Assembly: GCF_047511655.1 (NCBI RefSeq)
Contig: NC_133390.1
Location: forward strand, 166,320,583-166,384,582
Length of the DNA: 64,000 nucleotides
Reading direction: 5' to 3'
Origin: Castor canadensis
Lineage: Eukaryota > Chordata > Mammalia > Rodentia > Castoridae
A program made the position numbers and the translations under genes. Under the pieces are notes generated by a model. The model was given only the letters and a program-made list of their open reading frames with translations. It was not told where the DNA came from and ran no database searches. Numbering within the stretch: position 1 is the stretch's first letter; the number at the start of each line of letters is the position of its first letter. Shown here piece after piece: positions 42,457-53,129 of the stretch.

Positions 42457-42657
42457 GCCTACCTTCCTTCCTTCCTTCCTTTGTCTTTTTGTGGTATTGC
42501 TAGGCAGGTGCTCTACAACTTGAGCCACTCCACCAGCCCTTTTTTGTGTGTGTTGGATATTTTTGAGATAGCATCTTGCTTTTTGCCTCTAACTGTGATC
42601 CTCCTGATCTCTACCTCTGAGTAGCTAGGATTACAGACATGAGCCACTGGTGTCTGG
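42457..42657 (-). mobile_element. B1-dID dimeric SINE with (CCTT)n at its tail and 12-bp TSD
   Basis: TGAACCCAGGCT flanks at 42445-42456 and 42658-42669. The internal ID half has lost the GGTTTGAACTCAGGG segment. Confidence 0.88.
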
Positions 42658-42699
42658 TGAACCCAGGCTTTCTAAGAGCCAAGTGCAATGCTGGGCTTG

Positions 42700-42915
42700 G
42701 CTGTCTGTGATCTCATCTCTTCCTCCTCTTGCCCATGTTATTTTCATTTCAGGAGTGGAGGGCTAAGGAATTTCCCCAAGGCCATATGCACTGTGAATAA
42801 GGGCAGAGGTGGCTGTTGGCCGAAGCCTGTTTGAGCCTGCCCTCTCTCCATCTTTGCAAACTGATCCCATTTTCTTATTTAATCCTCACAACAGCAGATA
42901 AGGAAATTAACAGGT
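42700..42915 (-). mobile_element. MIR fragment
   Basis: GGAATTTCCCCAAGGCCATA TGCA and the downstream TTATTTAATCCTCACAACAG (42874-42895) are reverse MIR words in an unusual split arrangement. Confidence 0.5.
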
Positions 42916-43589
42916 AGCAAGCATCAGCGGTGTCTTAGTAAAACCCAGTGGAGAACTTGTAGGTAAGCAGGAGAGCTTCCGGTGTCTTTCCTCTCTGTCT
43001 GCTCCCTGATCTGGCTTGAAGGGCAGGAGGTCTCATTGTCGGATGGCTGCATGGAGACTTTCTGTGTGCACCTTCCTCAGTCAGACTCAGTGGCGGGAAA
43101 CTTCCTGTGGTTGCACCAAATGGCACGAGAGCATCCCTGTGGAGGCCCATCCAGCCACGTTATTGGTTGTCTAAGGCATCTTGAATTGTAATTTTGGAAA
43201 CACCTCATGTTTGCCTTGACTGTTGGCCTTGGACCTGAGCCAGGCTAGATCTGGTGCATACTGGGTGCCTCTCCCTGAGGACACTGCCTGCCGTTTGGAT
43301 GTCTGACCCAGAGTGGGTAGCTGATTGTATCTGGACCAGGCCCACCTCCAGACAGCAATGTGGGTTACCCACGTTGGAGCTGCAGAGCCCTGGCTGCTTA
43401 TTCTTACCAAGATGGAACCAAGCTGAAGCCGGACAGAAGCCACTGTTAGTACCTATCAGGGATATACTGGAAAAATAGTGCATCATTAAAGCAATGCTTC
43501 AGGAAATATGAAGATGCTTGCTCAAAACAGACACTTCTAGGGGTGGATCTTAAGATGCCCCAGACATGTGAATATGATTTTCCAAATTA
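42916..43589. other. Intergenic, unassigned
   Basis: No repeat or gene recognised. Overlapping short frames on both strands lack a family. Confidence 0.35.
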
Positions 43590-44262
43590 CAGCCCAAACC
43601 CGATCACTTCCCACCTCTTCCTCTTTCCACACTCATCCCAGCCCAAGGCAAGGACCTTGGCTCTGCTCCCTCCTCTGCACTTGCTCCCCCTGTAGGTGAT
43701 TCTCTGCACTGCAGCTGCAGGATCCTGGTCAGATCCTACTAGGTCCAGAGTTGTTGGTCCAACACTTCCATGGTTTCCTTTCTCTCAGAGTCAAGGTCTG
43801 GGCACCCATGGCCTCACTTGGGAGAAGCCATGTTTCTTCCTGGGGCTCACCTCCTTCTGCTCCTCCTTTTGCTCATCTCCTTGCAGTCTCTGTGGCCTTG
43901 GTGCTTTTCCTCTGAGCACATGGTCCCTGCAGGGCCTTTGCACTTGTTGTTCCCTCTTTTTGTAAAGTTCTTTCCACAGATGTCACATGGTTCCTTCCTT
44001 GTCTCTTTCAGATGCTCAGTTGTCACCTCATCAGAGAGGCCCTTCTCCACCATCTATCTATAATATCTGCTTCCTTAAATAAAATGTCAACTTCCTTCAC
44101 TTTTATCCTCTGCCTGCCTCATTTGTCCTTGTATTTTGTTTCCACCTGACATAGGATCTGTTTATTATTTTTTCTCTTCTAGAATATAAGCTCCAATGTA
44201 AATGGTGGCAGTCCCTTATTCTCATCCCCAGAGCCAAGACGAGTACCTTAGGCTGTAGAAGG
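43590..44262 (+). mobile_element. Long L2 3' fragment
   Basis: GGGCCTTTGCACTTGTTGTT CCCTC, CAGTTGTCACCTCATCAGAG AGGCCCTT and TCTAGAATATAAGCTCCAAT are successive L2 landmarks. This is the best preserved L2 in the window. Confidence 0.8.
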
Positions 44263-45002
44263 ACATTGAAGACTTTGGTCTAATGGAACAAAGGAGGAAG
44301 GAAGGAAGGAACTGGCTTTCATGGACTCGTTTTTGTCCCCGCAGGAGCACTCACTGGAAGTCTCTGAGCCACGTTTTCTGGCGTGCCTCCCGAGCAGATA
44401 TTGAGGGCGTTCATGGGTCGATCCGAGGCATGGCATCATTCCATATCCTGTTCACAGTCTTCTTCCACATCCTCACGTCCTCCAGGCCCTTCACTTCCTC
44501 TTCAGCTCTGTCCCCAACACAAGCAGCTGACTTTTGCTTCACAAAAGCATAATTCTATCACTTCACGGGAGGAGTTGGGGACAATAAGGACCAAGAGAGC
44601 ATGACAGAGCCCCACCAAGATATGTGGGATGGTTAGAACTGATCCTGACTGGTCAATGGATGGACTCACCTCAACTGACACCCGGTTGTGCAGTGAGTGT
44701 GCTGTGAAACCGTGCCTCAGTGAAGTGGCCTCAGTGAAGTGGCAGATGCCCTCATGTCACCGTTTGTGAGTATGGCTGACAGATGATTAATATGGACTTC
44801 CTGAGTGCCAAGTTGTTTTGGGGACCATCTACTTGACCTTTACATGGCTCTATCCATTCGGAAGTCCCCTGTGTGGTTCTAGAATGCAGCCACGGGGTTT
44901 CTTCAAAGGCTCAGGCTCTCTCCAGGAGGAGAGACATATCCAGGAGCTCCTGTGGCTGTGTCATTCCCCGTGCATGCCACCATCATTTAAAAAAGGAATT
45001 CT
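44263..45002. other. Intergenic, unassigned
   Basis: Contains a 14-bp doublet (CCTCAGTGAAGTGG twice at 44715-44742). Otherwise nothing recognised. Confidence 0.35.
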
Positions 45003-45117
45003 GAGTTGGGTACATGGCCTGTGTTCCCAGCTACTCAGGCAGCTGAGGTAGGAGGCTCCCTGGAGCCATGAGTCTGAGGCCAGCCTGAGTGTTATGGTGA
45101 AGTCTCATCTCAAACAA
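45003..45117 (+). mobile_element. B1-like monomer SINE, diverged
   Basis: GGGTACATGGCCTGTGTTCC CAGCTACTCAGGCAGCTGAG .. TCTGAGGCCAGCCTGAGTG. Confidence 0.7.
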
Positions 45118-45197
45118 TTATTCTAATAGAGATGAAAGAGCATTTCATTGAGATTTTTTTTTGTACTTCTCTGAGAATAGTTTGTTTTCATTTTAAA

Positions 45198-45330
45198 ATT
45201 TATTTATTTACTTATTTTTTGAGAGAGGGTCTCCCTGTGTAGTCCAAGCTAGCTTCAAACTCATTGTCCTCCTGCCTCAGCTTCCTGAGTGCTGGGATTA
45301 TAGGTTTGTGCTGTCACACCTGATCTACGA
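45198..45330 (-). mobile_element. B1-like monomer SINE
   Basis: TTTTTTGAGAGAGGGTCTCC CTGTGTAGTCCAAGC .. AGTGCTGGGATTATAGG. Confidence 0.8.
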
Positions 45331-45405
45331 TTCTGTATTTTTAAATGATGTGCTCATATGTTAGATAGTGTGAATGAACTCCTTGTCAGAAAAAAAGAGA
45401 ACATT

Positions 45406-45468
45406 AGCAGGGAATGGTGGTGCACACCTGTAATCCCAGCACTTGGGAGGTTGAGGCAAGAGGAAGTA
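45406..45468 (+). mobile_element. B1-like SINE 5' fragment
   Basis: GGGAATGGTGGTGCACACCT GTAATCCCAGCACTTGGGAG G, then ends abruptly. Confidence 0.75.
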
Positions 45469-45637
45469 GACTTCTCTTACTCCCATCTTTCTTTCCTTAT
45501 TTTATTATTTTTCCATCATTAAAATTTCAAACATTTATATTGATGTGAAATAACACATAGATGTAAACTCTAGTTTTAAGTAGATTCACTGCTTACACTC
45601 AGGTCCTTTGTTATGATGTCTGTATTGCTGAGTTCTC

Positions 45638-45676
<39 letters not shown>

Positions 45677-45850
45677 ACTGGGCCTTGCTCTTGCAAGTAC
45701 TCTACCACTTGAGCCACACCCCCAGCCTTTTTTGCTTTGAGGTTATTTTTCAGATAGGGTATCACTTTTTGCTCAGGCCAGCCTCGGACCACGATCCTCC
45801 TACCTGTGGCCTCCTGTGAAGCTGGGATGACAGGTGTATGCCACCCCCCC
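45638..45850 (-). mobile_element. B1-dID dimeric SINE with (TC)n tail
   Basis: (TC)16 at 45638-45673, then CTCTACCACTTGAGCCACAC and GCTCAGGCCAGCCTCGGACC. Confidence 0.85.
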
Positions 45851-46090
45851 AAGCTCCCTTCCTTCCTTCCTTGCTGCCCTCCCTCCCTCCTTCCTTCCCT
45901 CCCTCCTCCCTCCCTTCCTTCCTTCCTTCTTTCCTCCCTTCCTTTCTTTTTTGCTTTCTTTCTTTTTCTTTTATTGGTTGACATAGGATTTTGTGTACTT
46001 TTTGCCCAGGCTGGCATCAAACCGAGATCCTCCCACTCTCTGCCTGCCAAGTAACTAGGATTACAGGCTTGAGCCATGGAGCCTGGCTTC
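45851..46090 (-). mobile_element. B1-like SINE headed by a long CCTT/CCTCC pyrimidine tract
   Basis: About 110 bases of nearly pure pyrimidine (45855-45970), then GCCCAGGCTGGCATCAAACC .. TAGGATTACAGGCTTGAGCC. Confidence 0.8.
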
Positions 46091-47010
46091 TAAGTTTTTT
46101 CTCCTTGGTTGTTTTCCAAGAGAGGGATCTTATGTGTCAAGGTCAGCAGACTTGCCCCTGACCGTTCAGTGGGTAGATTTGCATTAAATCCTGGTGTTTC
46201 CATCACTGTTTCTCATGTCTGATGTTCACTTTCAGCCTCTGGCTTCAACATACCCAGGGGGTAAATGTCAACTGCTGTGGAGCAGTGGCATTGCCTGGCT
46301 GAGCAGCCTGGGTCCCAAATGCTCCTCCTAAGTCTGTGTTGCTTCTGTGGGCAACAGCTCTGGTACTCCGGCCCTCGGGAGTGTCCAGCTGGCTTTATGG
46401 GGTCTCCACCCTGTGGGCACACTGAGGACTCTGCTTTCTCTGGGCCTATTGCCATGCATGCATCCATTCACATTTTGCCTTCCAAAGTTTGATGCCATGC
46501 ATTCTCTGCTCTCTTCTCTTCTGCTACATTTGTTCTGTAGAGTTTAGCCTTCAAAATATCCTTGTAATTCATCTTAATGGGGTTCTAGGTATAGCCTGTG
46601 GCTATTTGTCACAGTCACCCAAATGTCTCAAAATTCATTCTTTGTCCATGAAATTCAGTGACTTGGTCAAGGTACATCTTACATGTTATTTGAATGTTTT
46701 TCTTCCATATCATTGGTGCAGGAACATTTTTACTCTCTTCCGTGTCTTCGAGCTTCTTTCTGATTGGTTTCATATTTTTGTCTTTTGAACAATCGTTGTC
46801 TCTCTCGCCATAACTCCATCTTCAGTAGGGTCTGTTCTGTTTTTGATATTTGTAGTTGATCTGTGAGCTCCATAATGTTGTTTTGGTCTCAGCTTATTTC
46901 CCTGGGTGTCTTTTTCATGTAACTCTATCATTTAATTAATTCATCTTTGGAGTTTTCAAATGAGCTCATGTTCTTATTTTGTAGTTTCATAGCTGAGAGT
47001 GCTTGTGAAA
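46091..47010. other. Intergenic; 3' half possibly old L1
   Basis: 46091-46480 is unassigned. 46480-47010 is T-rich on plus and may be reverse-strand L1M, but no diagnostic word was found. Confidence 0.35.
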
Positions 47011-47020
47011 TTTTCTTCCA

Positions 47021-47204
47021 GGCTGAGTGTCACTGGCTCACACCTGTAATCCCAGCTACTTGGAAGATTGTGGTTTGAGGCCAGCCCAGGCAAATAGTTC
47101 TCGAGACCCCATCCAAATAACCAGAGCAAAATGGACTGGAGGCTCAAGTGGTAGAGCGCCTGGTTTGCAAGCCTGAAGCGCAAATCCCAGTTCCACCAAA
47201 TTTT
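47021..47204 (+). mobile_element. B1-dID dimeric SINE, CTTTGCAAG-related subtype
   Basis: CCAAATAACCAGAGCAAAAT GGACTGGAGGCTCAAGTGGT joins the halves. TTTTCTTCCA flanks at 47011-47020 and 47205-47214. Confidence 0.88.
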
Positions 47205-47214
47205 TTTTCTTCCA

Positions 47215-48405
47215 CTTTAGGGATTATATTTTCTGGTAAACTGGATTGTCTTTTTTTGAAATTTTGGCGGAGTGTGTTTATTTAGTTCCCATCTGCTTTT
47301 TTTTCTTCCTTTTCTTGTGTGTGCATTTCTATCCAGGCATGCTTTTTGCTGCTAGCTGGCATGATTTTTGGGCTCATTTCTCAGTGTATCTGAGACAGTT
47401 GTAACTGTAGTTTGAGGTCTGTGAATTTATGTTCTGGACATTTTCCCTTTAGCCTGGGGTAGTGGTGGGATGAGGGCAGGGAGCTGGAAAACCCTGCAAT
47501 ATTTGGAGGAGATGCCTTCTCTCTCACTTCTGGGATTTTGTGAGAATATTATACTCGGGTTGAACTCTCTGCTGAGTGGCATAGTGTCCCTTTGGGCTGT
47601 GAGATACTTTGTTCTCATTGCCTCAGCCTTGTTGAGAAAAGCCAGCACCTAGGCGGCCAATTGTCAAGTCAGGCTGGTGCGACAGAGGGAAAGGACAAGG
47701 ACACAGCCTGGAGCATGCCCCAGCGCTGTCGGGAGAGCAAAGACCTGAGACTGGAGTGAGCCCAGTCTCCCAATGCCAGTGGTGGTCAGCGCCCCACGGC
47801 TGTTTTGGGAACGTGTGCCTTGATCTGCCCTGGGGTGGAGGATCCAGAAGGTTCTGACGAGTTGGTGAAAGAGTCTGTCTCTATAATAAGGTCTTGTCGC
47901 CAGGGACCATCTGTGGATGTTTCTAGGGAGAGATGGGAAGGCATACAATTGACTAAGATGGTGTTCGTGTATTGCACCAGGATGTCTTTCAAGGCTCTCT
48001 TTTGTCTAATTAGCCATCGTAACCGTGTCTCCATGGTGACTTTTATGTTTGTACTCACAATAGGCACGTGTGCATCCATTAGAGGGATACAGTTGCCAAA
48101 CGTAAGCTTCAGGGCCAGGATGGAGTGGCTTTTTACAGCACAGCCATCAGGGCTGCTGCAGAGTGTCCGAAAGTAAGCGGATGACGAGAGAGATGCTCTC
48201 TGGTGTCAGGCCTGGATCCAAGAGCATGGAATCTGGGAGAATGGGGAAAACTCCAGAAGGACAGATTCATCCATTCCTTTTAGAACATGTATCAAGGACA
48301 TTTTTAACCCATTATTTACCAAAGGTACCAATAATGTGTTAAAGACCAGTTCAGAAGAGAATCTAGAGAGCAGACCTGAGTGTAGGTAATGAGGACTGTA
48401 GAGAT
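47215..48405. other. Unique block with candidate regulatory element
   Basis: 47215-47470 may be old L1. 47560-48400 is repeat-free, with TAATTAG and an X-box-like GTCTCCATGGTGAC (48027-48040), and has long open frames on both strands (plus 47805-48176, minus 47786-48079). No protein family was recognised. Confidence 0.35.
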
Positions 48406-48522
48406 GAAGCCAGGCATGGTGGTGCACACCTGTAATCCCAGCATTTGGGTGGCTGAGGCAGGAGAATCAGGAGTTTGAGGCCAGCTTCGGCTACATAGCA
48501 AGACTCTGCCTGTAAAAAGAAT
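48406..48522 (+). mobile_element. B1-like monomer SINE
   Basis: GCCAGGCATGGTGGTGCACA CCTGTAATCCCAGCA .. GCTACATAGCAAGACTCTGC. Confidence 0.9.
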
Positions 48523-48616
48523 GTGGAAACGAGCTGGTTAATAGATGCAAAATTATCTTCTTTCAAGAAGCTAGGAATAGTGGGATGAGATTTAGTCTTT
48601 CATTTAGAAATAAAGT

Positions 48617-48825
48617 GGAGCCGGGTACCAGTGGCTCACGCCTGTAATCCTAGCTACTCAGGAAGCAGAGATCAGGAGGACTGTGGTTTGAAGCCAGCCG
48701 GGGCAAATAATTTGTGAGATCCTATCTCAAAAAACCCTTCACAAAAATAAAGATGGTGGAGTGGCTCAAGGTGAAGGCCCTCAGTTCAAGCCCCAGTACT
48801 GCAAACAAACAAACAAACAAACAGC
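48617..48825 (+). mobile_element. B1-dID dimeric SINE, AAGGTGAAGGCCC subtype
   Basis: GAGCCGGGTACCAGTGGCTC .. GGTGGAGTGGCTCAAGGTGA AGGCCCTCAG .. (AAAC)5 tail. This subtype lacks the GCCTGCCTAGCAAG segment, like 34325. Confidence 0.9.
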
Positions 48826-49589
48826 AAAGTGAACAAAGTCTGGAGCCAAGAAATGCTCAGTAGAGCCAGTGAGCACTCTTTTGGAGGGGTGGACCAGCTG
48901 GAACGGGGGACTTTGGTGAGACCATGGCACCCAGGCTGTGCAGCAGAGGGGAGGCTCTAAAGGGGGATGGGACTGGGCGGGTGGATCCTCTCCTGTTTCT
49001 GCCATATGTACCTGGTACCCTGCAAAAGGCCCCAGATATGGTCAGTGCCTTGCAGACCTTGGGACATGAGAAGTGAGGGGACCTCCACAGACAGTGGAGT
49101 CAGAGCAGACAGACACAGAAGGCCAGGTCACAGTACACCAGCTCTGCTTTAGCACTCTCTGCTGCTCAGGACTGCAGTGCGAAGGCCTTTTGTGCTTCTC
49201 TTGGCTCCTTTGTCTGCCGGGCTTTCAGAACTGGTAAGACCTCTGCAGCCCGTTGGGTACTGACCATCCGCTCCAGCTATAGAAACAATACAAGAATGAG
49301 GCCCTCGGGTCTACAACCTGGACAGCAAAAAGGGGAAACCTACTAGCGTGGCATTCGACTATCTGGAAATGTCTCCTACTTGGGCTCAGGAAGCCAGACT
49401 CTCCCAGATGTCGCTACACACACTGGCAAACCCTTGTCACGGTCTTTCTCTAGTTTGTGTGTAATTCCAGTAACTTCTGTATTTTGAGGTTAATAATAAA
49501 GGAAGAGGTGTTGGTGTGGCCGTGGGCAGGAAGGAGCAGCTGAGAGCCTGTCGATGAGTCTGGGAACTGGACAAGTGTAAGACAGTTAC
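48826..49589. other. Intergenic, unassigned
   Basis: No repeat or gene recognised. Confidence 0.35.
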
Positions 49590-49745
49590 AAGTTGGGCAT
49601 GATGTAGTCCTGGCTACTCCCAAGGCGGAGATCGGGAGGATTGAGATTCCAGGCCATTGTGGACAAACCCTTCACCAGACCTCGTCTCAATCAATAAAAC
49701 CTGCGTGGTGATGCCTGCCCCTTGGGCTTACAGGATACGTAGTGC
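49590..49745 (+). mobile_element. Worn dimeric SINE
   Basis: GTTGGGCATGATGTAGTCCT GGCTACTCCCAAGGCGGAGA TCGGGAGGA; the 3' half is hardly recognisable. Confidence 0.55.
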
Positions 49746-50500
49746 AGGAAGCTTGCCTTACCACAGATGTGTTACACAGTTTTGACTAAGCACCATCAAA
49801 AATAACAATCAATCTTAAAAATCAAAACAAGAATTTAAAATTCCCACACGCATTCTGCAGCTCAGTGAAAGCAGAGAAGCTCTCAGACAGTCCTGCGTTA
49901 TTGTCAGTTGTGTTTAAATTGTTGTCGGATCTGTTGAGGGTTTCTCTGCCCTTAATTTCATGATAATCTGCCTCCCCCAAAGAAAATGGGGCCCCAAAAG
50001 CAAGGTAAAAGTGAATGTGCTTAACTGAAGTGATAAAGTGACAATGTGAGATTCGTTGGAAGGTGGTGTGTCTTTGGCACAAGGTGGGCCTGGTTAAGGG
50101 AAAATGAGTCAAGCATTTGCAGTACATCATAGAAGTCTGCACCCCGAGTGTTGCAGAGTGTCCTCTATGGTGGTCCCCTTGGAACCACAGGCCACGGATG
50201 GCCAAGAGTCTGCCCTAACTGCTGGAGGAGAATTAGCTGCTGTCAGCAGGGAAGTGAGTGATGGCCAAGTACGTACTACACATCGGGTGACACTCAAACA
50301 CACGGCAAGGACAGGTGCACAGTCACAGAGGGCACCTAGGTCTGGTTCTGCCTATAGAAACCACAAAACAACAGAACTAACCTATGTCAGAAAGTGTGGT
50401 GGGGGTGGTGACATAGGAGTTCCCGCTGCTCTGTGTAAATTACATGGGGCAGAGAATCCCATGGAACTTGATGGTCGGGAGGTCCCTGGAGGCGCCTAAG
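49746..50500. other. Unique block, AT-rich then GC-rich
   Basis: 49780-50110 is repeat-free, with many TAAT/ATTA-type words (AACAATCAATCTTAAAAATC, TTAATTTCATGATAATCTGC); a non-coding candidate. 50120-50500 is unassigned. Confidence 0.3.
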
Positions 50501-50560
50501 CACAGCCTCCCCCACACAGCCTCCCCGCACAGCCTCCCCGCACAGCCTCCCCTGCACAGC
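50501..50560 (+). repeat. 13-14 bp minisatellite, about four units
   Basis: The unit CACAGCCTCCCCG varies in its last bases (CCCCCA, CCCCG, CCCCG, CCCCTG). Confidence 0.9.
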
Positions 50561-50640
50561 TTTTGCTTCTTGAGCGGGGGTTCCTTACGCAGGGGCTCAA
50601 TTCATACAAAGTTGGCCACTGCGTACTTATATTGCATCTA

Positions 50641-50872
50641 CTTTTTTTTTTTAATGTGGGACTGAGGTTTGAACTCAGAGCTTCGTGCTTGCAAAGCAGG
50701 TGCTCTATTGCTTGAGCCACACCCCCAATCCATTTTGCTCTGGTTGTTTTGGAAATGGAGTTTCTCAAACTATGCCTCGGCTGGCCTCTAACTGCGACCC
50801 TCCTGATATCCCATCTCAGTCTCCCAAGTAGCTAAGACTACAGGCCTGAGCCACTGGTGCCCAGCTTACATG
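50641..50872 (-). mobile_element. B1-dID dimeric SINE, CTTTGCAAG subtype
   Basis: GTGGGACTGAGGTTTGAACT .. CGTGCTTGCAAAGCAGGTGC .. CCATTTTGCTCTGGTTGTTT .. CTGAGCCACTGGTGCCCAGC. Confidence 0.9.
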
Positions 50873-51062
50873 CATTTTTTTCCCCCTTTGGCAGTACTGG
50901 GGCTTGAACTCAGGGCCTTGTGCCTAGTGCCTTAACCCTTTTTGATTTATTTTTTAGATAAGGTCTCCCTCTTGCCCTGGGCCAGTCTTAGACCAAGATC
51001 CTCCTAGCTCCATCTCTCATGTAGCAGGATTACAGGCATGCACTACCATGCCTGGTCCCCCA
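50873..51062 (-). mobile_element. B1-dID dimeric SINE, shortened
   Basis: GGCAGTACTGGGGCTTGAAC TCAGGGCC .. GATAAGGTCTCCCTCTTGCC .. GGATTACAGGCATGCACTAC. It abuts the preceding SINE tail to head. Confidence 0.85.
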
Positions 51063-51121
51063 AGTACTTTTTAATATGCATATTGTGCTTAATAAAAAGT
51101 TCAAATGTTAGCTATCATCAT

Positions 51122-51195
51122 CATTATTATTATTATTTTTTGTGGCACTAGGGATTGAACCCGGGCCTTGTGCAGACAACCACTGGGTCCCATGA
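51122..51195 (-). mobile_element. ID SINE fragment with (ATT)n
   Basis: (ATT)6 then GTGGCACTAGGGATTGAACC CGGGCCTTGTGCAGA. Confidence 0.7.
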
Positions 51196-51334
51196 TTGGT
51201 CCTATTATGATGATTAATATTCCCACTTTAAGTTCTTTGGGTCTTTCTTGAGCTTTTCTTCTAAATAATGGGGTGACACCCTCTTCCTGGCAGAATTACT
51301 AGGAGTTGCAGGATCACGGCATCCTCGCTGGTCT

Positions 51335-51480
51335 CATTCAACAGATATTCACTGGGCAGCTGCAGGTCCGAGCACTGTTCTAGGTACTGATGATGAAGCA
51401 ATGAACCAAAGGGCTGAAAATTGTGGGCTTATCTGTGACAGAGGACAAGGGGAGAGAGGCATGGCGGCATGCCGACAACT
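51335..51480 (-). mobile_element. L2 3' end
   Basis: CATTCAACAGATATTCACTG GGCAGC .. AGCACTGTTCTAGGTACTGA TGATG .. GAACCAAAGGGCTG. Confidence 0.75.
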
Positions 51481-52564
51481 GTGAAACTGACAGCACCCTC
51501 TGCTTCAGAAAGCAAAATCCTGGGTGCATCTTCATCTCAAACGGCTAAGTTTTTGTTTGGTTGGTTTTGATTTGCTCTGTGAGTAATTAACTGCACTCGT
51601 GATAAAGTCTTGCTCAGAACAAAGCCAGGCCCGGGAAGGCTCGTGTATGGGAAACTGTCAGTGTCTATCTTTTCTAGAACTTCTGGTGCAGGCAAATTGT
51701 GAACTAGAGCAAACCAGCCTCTGTGTGTGTGTGGGGGGGTGAGGACCCTGCAGAGAATATGCTCTCTCTCCTGCTCTGAGGGACATGGCTGCCCGGCCCT
51801 GAGCCCACGGGCAGGAAAGTGTTAAGAAAGAAATGTGCTTTCCCACTGAACAAGAAAATCAACTTAGAAAAGAAATGTGTATTGGAAAATATCTATTTGC
51901 CTGCAAAATAATGTAAAAATAATGAGCTCCCATTCCCCTTTGATGTGCAGCGCACGCTTTTAAGGGAAGATGCTGCATTTCTGAGATACTGGGCCTGGCG
52001 TGTAATGAAGTGGTTGTTATGGCAACAACTTTCAAAAGCAAGTATTTTCTGAGAGATGTGCTCCACACAGCCAGCATGAGACAGGGAAACATGAAAACAG
52101 AGACAGGGAGACGAGCTCAACAGAAGACACCAGCTGCTGAAAGCACGGCTGTGGATCGGGGGAAGAAATGTGTCTCCGGGTCCCCAGCACCCTGGCCCAG
52201 CTTTGCAAATCTGCAGAGGAAGCCAAGCCCCCACCCTGGAAGTCCTGTCCCCACCCCCTGCAGGAGGAATGGGGAGGGGCATCAGAGGTTGCTGAGCTGA
52301 GGCAGAGGCAGGCAGACTGAGGAGGGAACTCTATCACCGCTCTCCATGGTCCCCTCCTCCAGGCTGGCCTCCATCTTCAGCCTCTGCCCCTCCCCTTCTC
52401 TTTGAACTCCCTCCTCCCCTGCTTAAGAGCCCCTGAGGCTGCCCCAGCTAGCTACATTCATCCCAGAGCCCAGTCCTCCCTCCTGGCATTCAGGCTTCCT
52501 GCTCACTGTAGTCCCTCAAGGGCCTGGAAGTCCTGCTGAGCCAGGTATGGCTCCAAGGGCTGGG
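51481..52564. other. Unique block with X-box-like site
   Basis: 51840-52110 is repeat-free and carries GTTGTTATGGCAACAAC (52013-52029), close to an RFX X-box, plus several AT-rich words. 52110-52560 is GC-rich and unassigned. Confidence 0.35.
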
Positions 52565-52765
52565 ATTGGTCACCTCCTCTAATCCACATGACAACCCAGG
52601 TACGACTGGGAGATAGGAGTTGCCCAGTCTATTGACTGAGTGAATGACAGTCTTCTTGGGTCAGCCCTAATTTATAGATGAGGAAATGGAGGCTAGAGGT
52701 GATAAGTGACCTGCCCACGTGCATCGTGGACAGTGGAGGCTGCCTCCTGTCTCTGCTTACGCTGT
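52565..52765 (-). mobile_element. MIR
   Basis: TAATCCACATGACAACCCAG G .. TTATAGATGAGGAAATGGAG GCTAGAGG .. GTGACCTGCCCACG; an internal stretch is inserted or diverged. Confidence 0.7.
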
Positions 52766-53129
52766 GTCCCTGCATGGAACGCCCTCTCCTGACCACAGGC
52801 CCCTTGACCATGGTGACAATATAATGCCACCTCTAAATGGGACCCCGGGATGTGCAGAGTCCAGGGACAGGGCTGTCACTACCCACTAGGGAGTCTAGGC
52901 TAGACTGGGGACTGCAGGGAATGGAGCCAGCTCTGGGGGACAGTGTCTTTCTGGTTCACCAGCTCTCCTGCAGTGCCTGGCACAGGAAGGCACGAGGGAG
53001 CCCTTAGTTGAACGAAAGGCACTTTGGGACCCAGACAGTTCTGGAAGGTTCTGGCGGGCCGGTGGATAGTTTTCGGGTCCATGCAGTCAGGGAGTTCTCA
53101 GGCCTAGGCCACGCTCGCCGGTGAGAGTG

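Noticed and set aside
42457-42480. Short regularly spaced repeats (CCTT arrays here and at 45.9 and 56.05 kb) considered as CRISPR-like
   Set aside because: They are simple microsatellite tracts in a mammalian genome, with no spacer structure.
45586-46077. 163-codon minus-strand frame with GREERRKEGREGGG-type repeats
   Set aside because: It is the translation of two SINEs and a CCTT tract (the MAQACNPSYLAG start is a typical SINE product).
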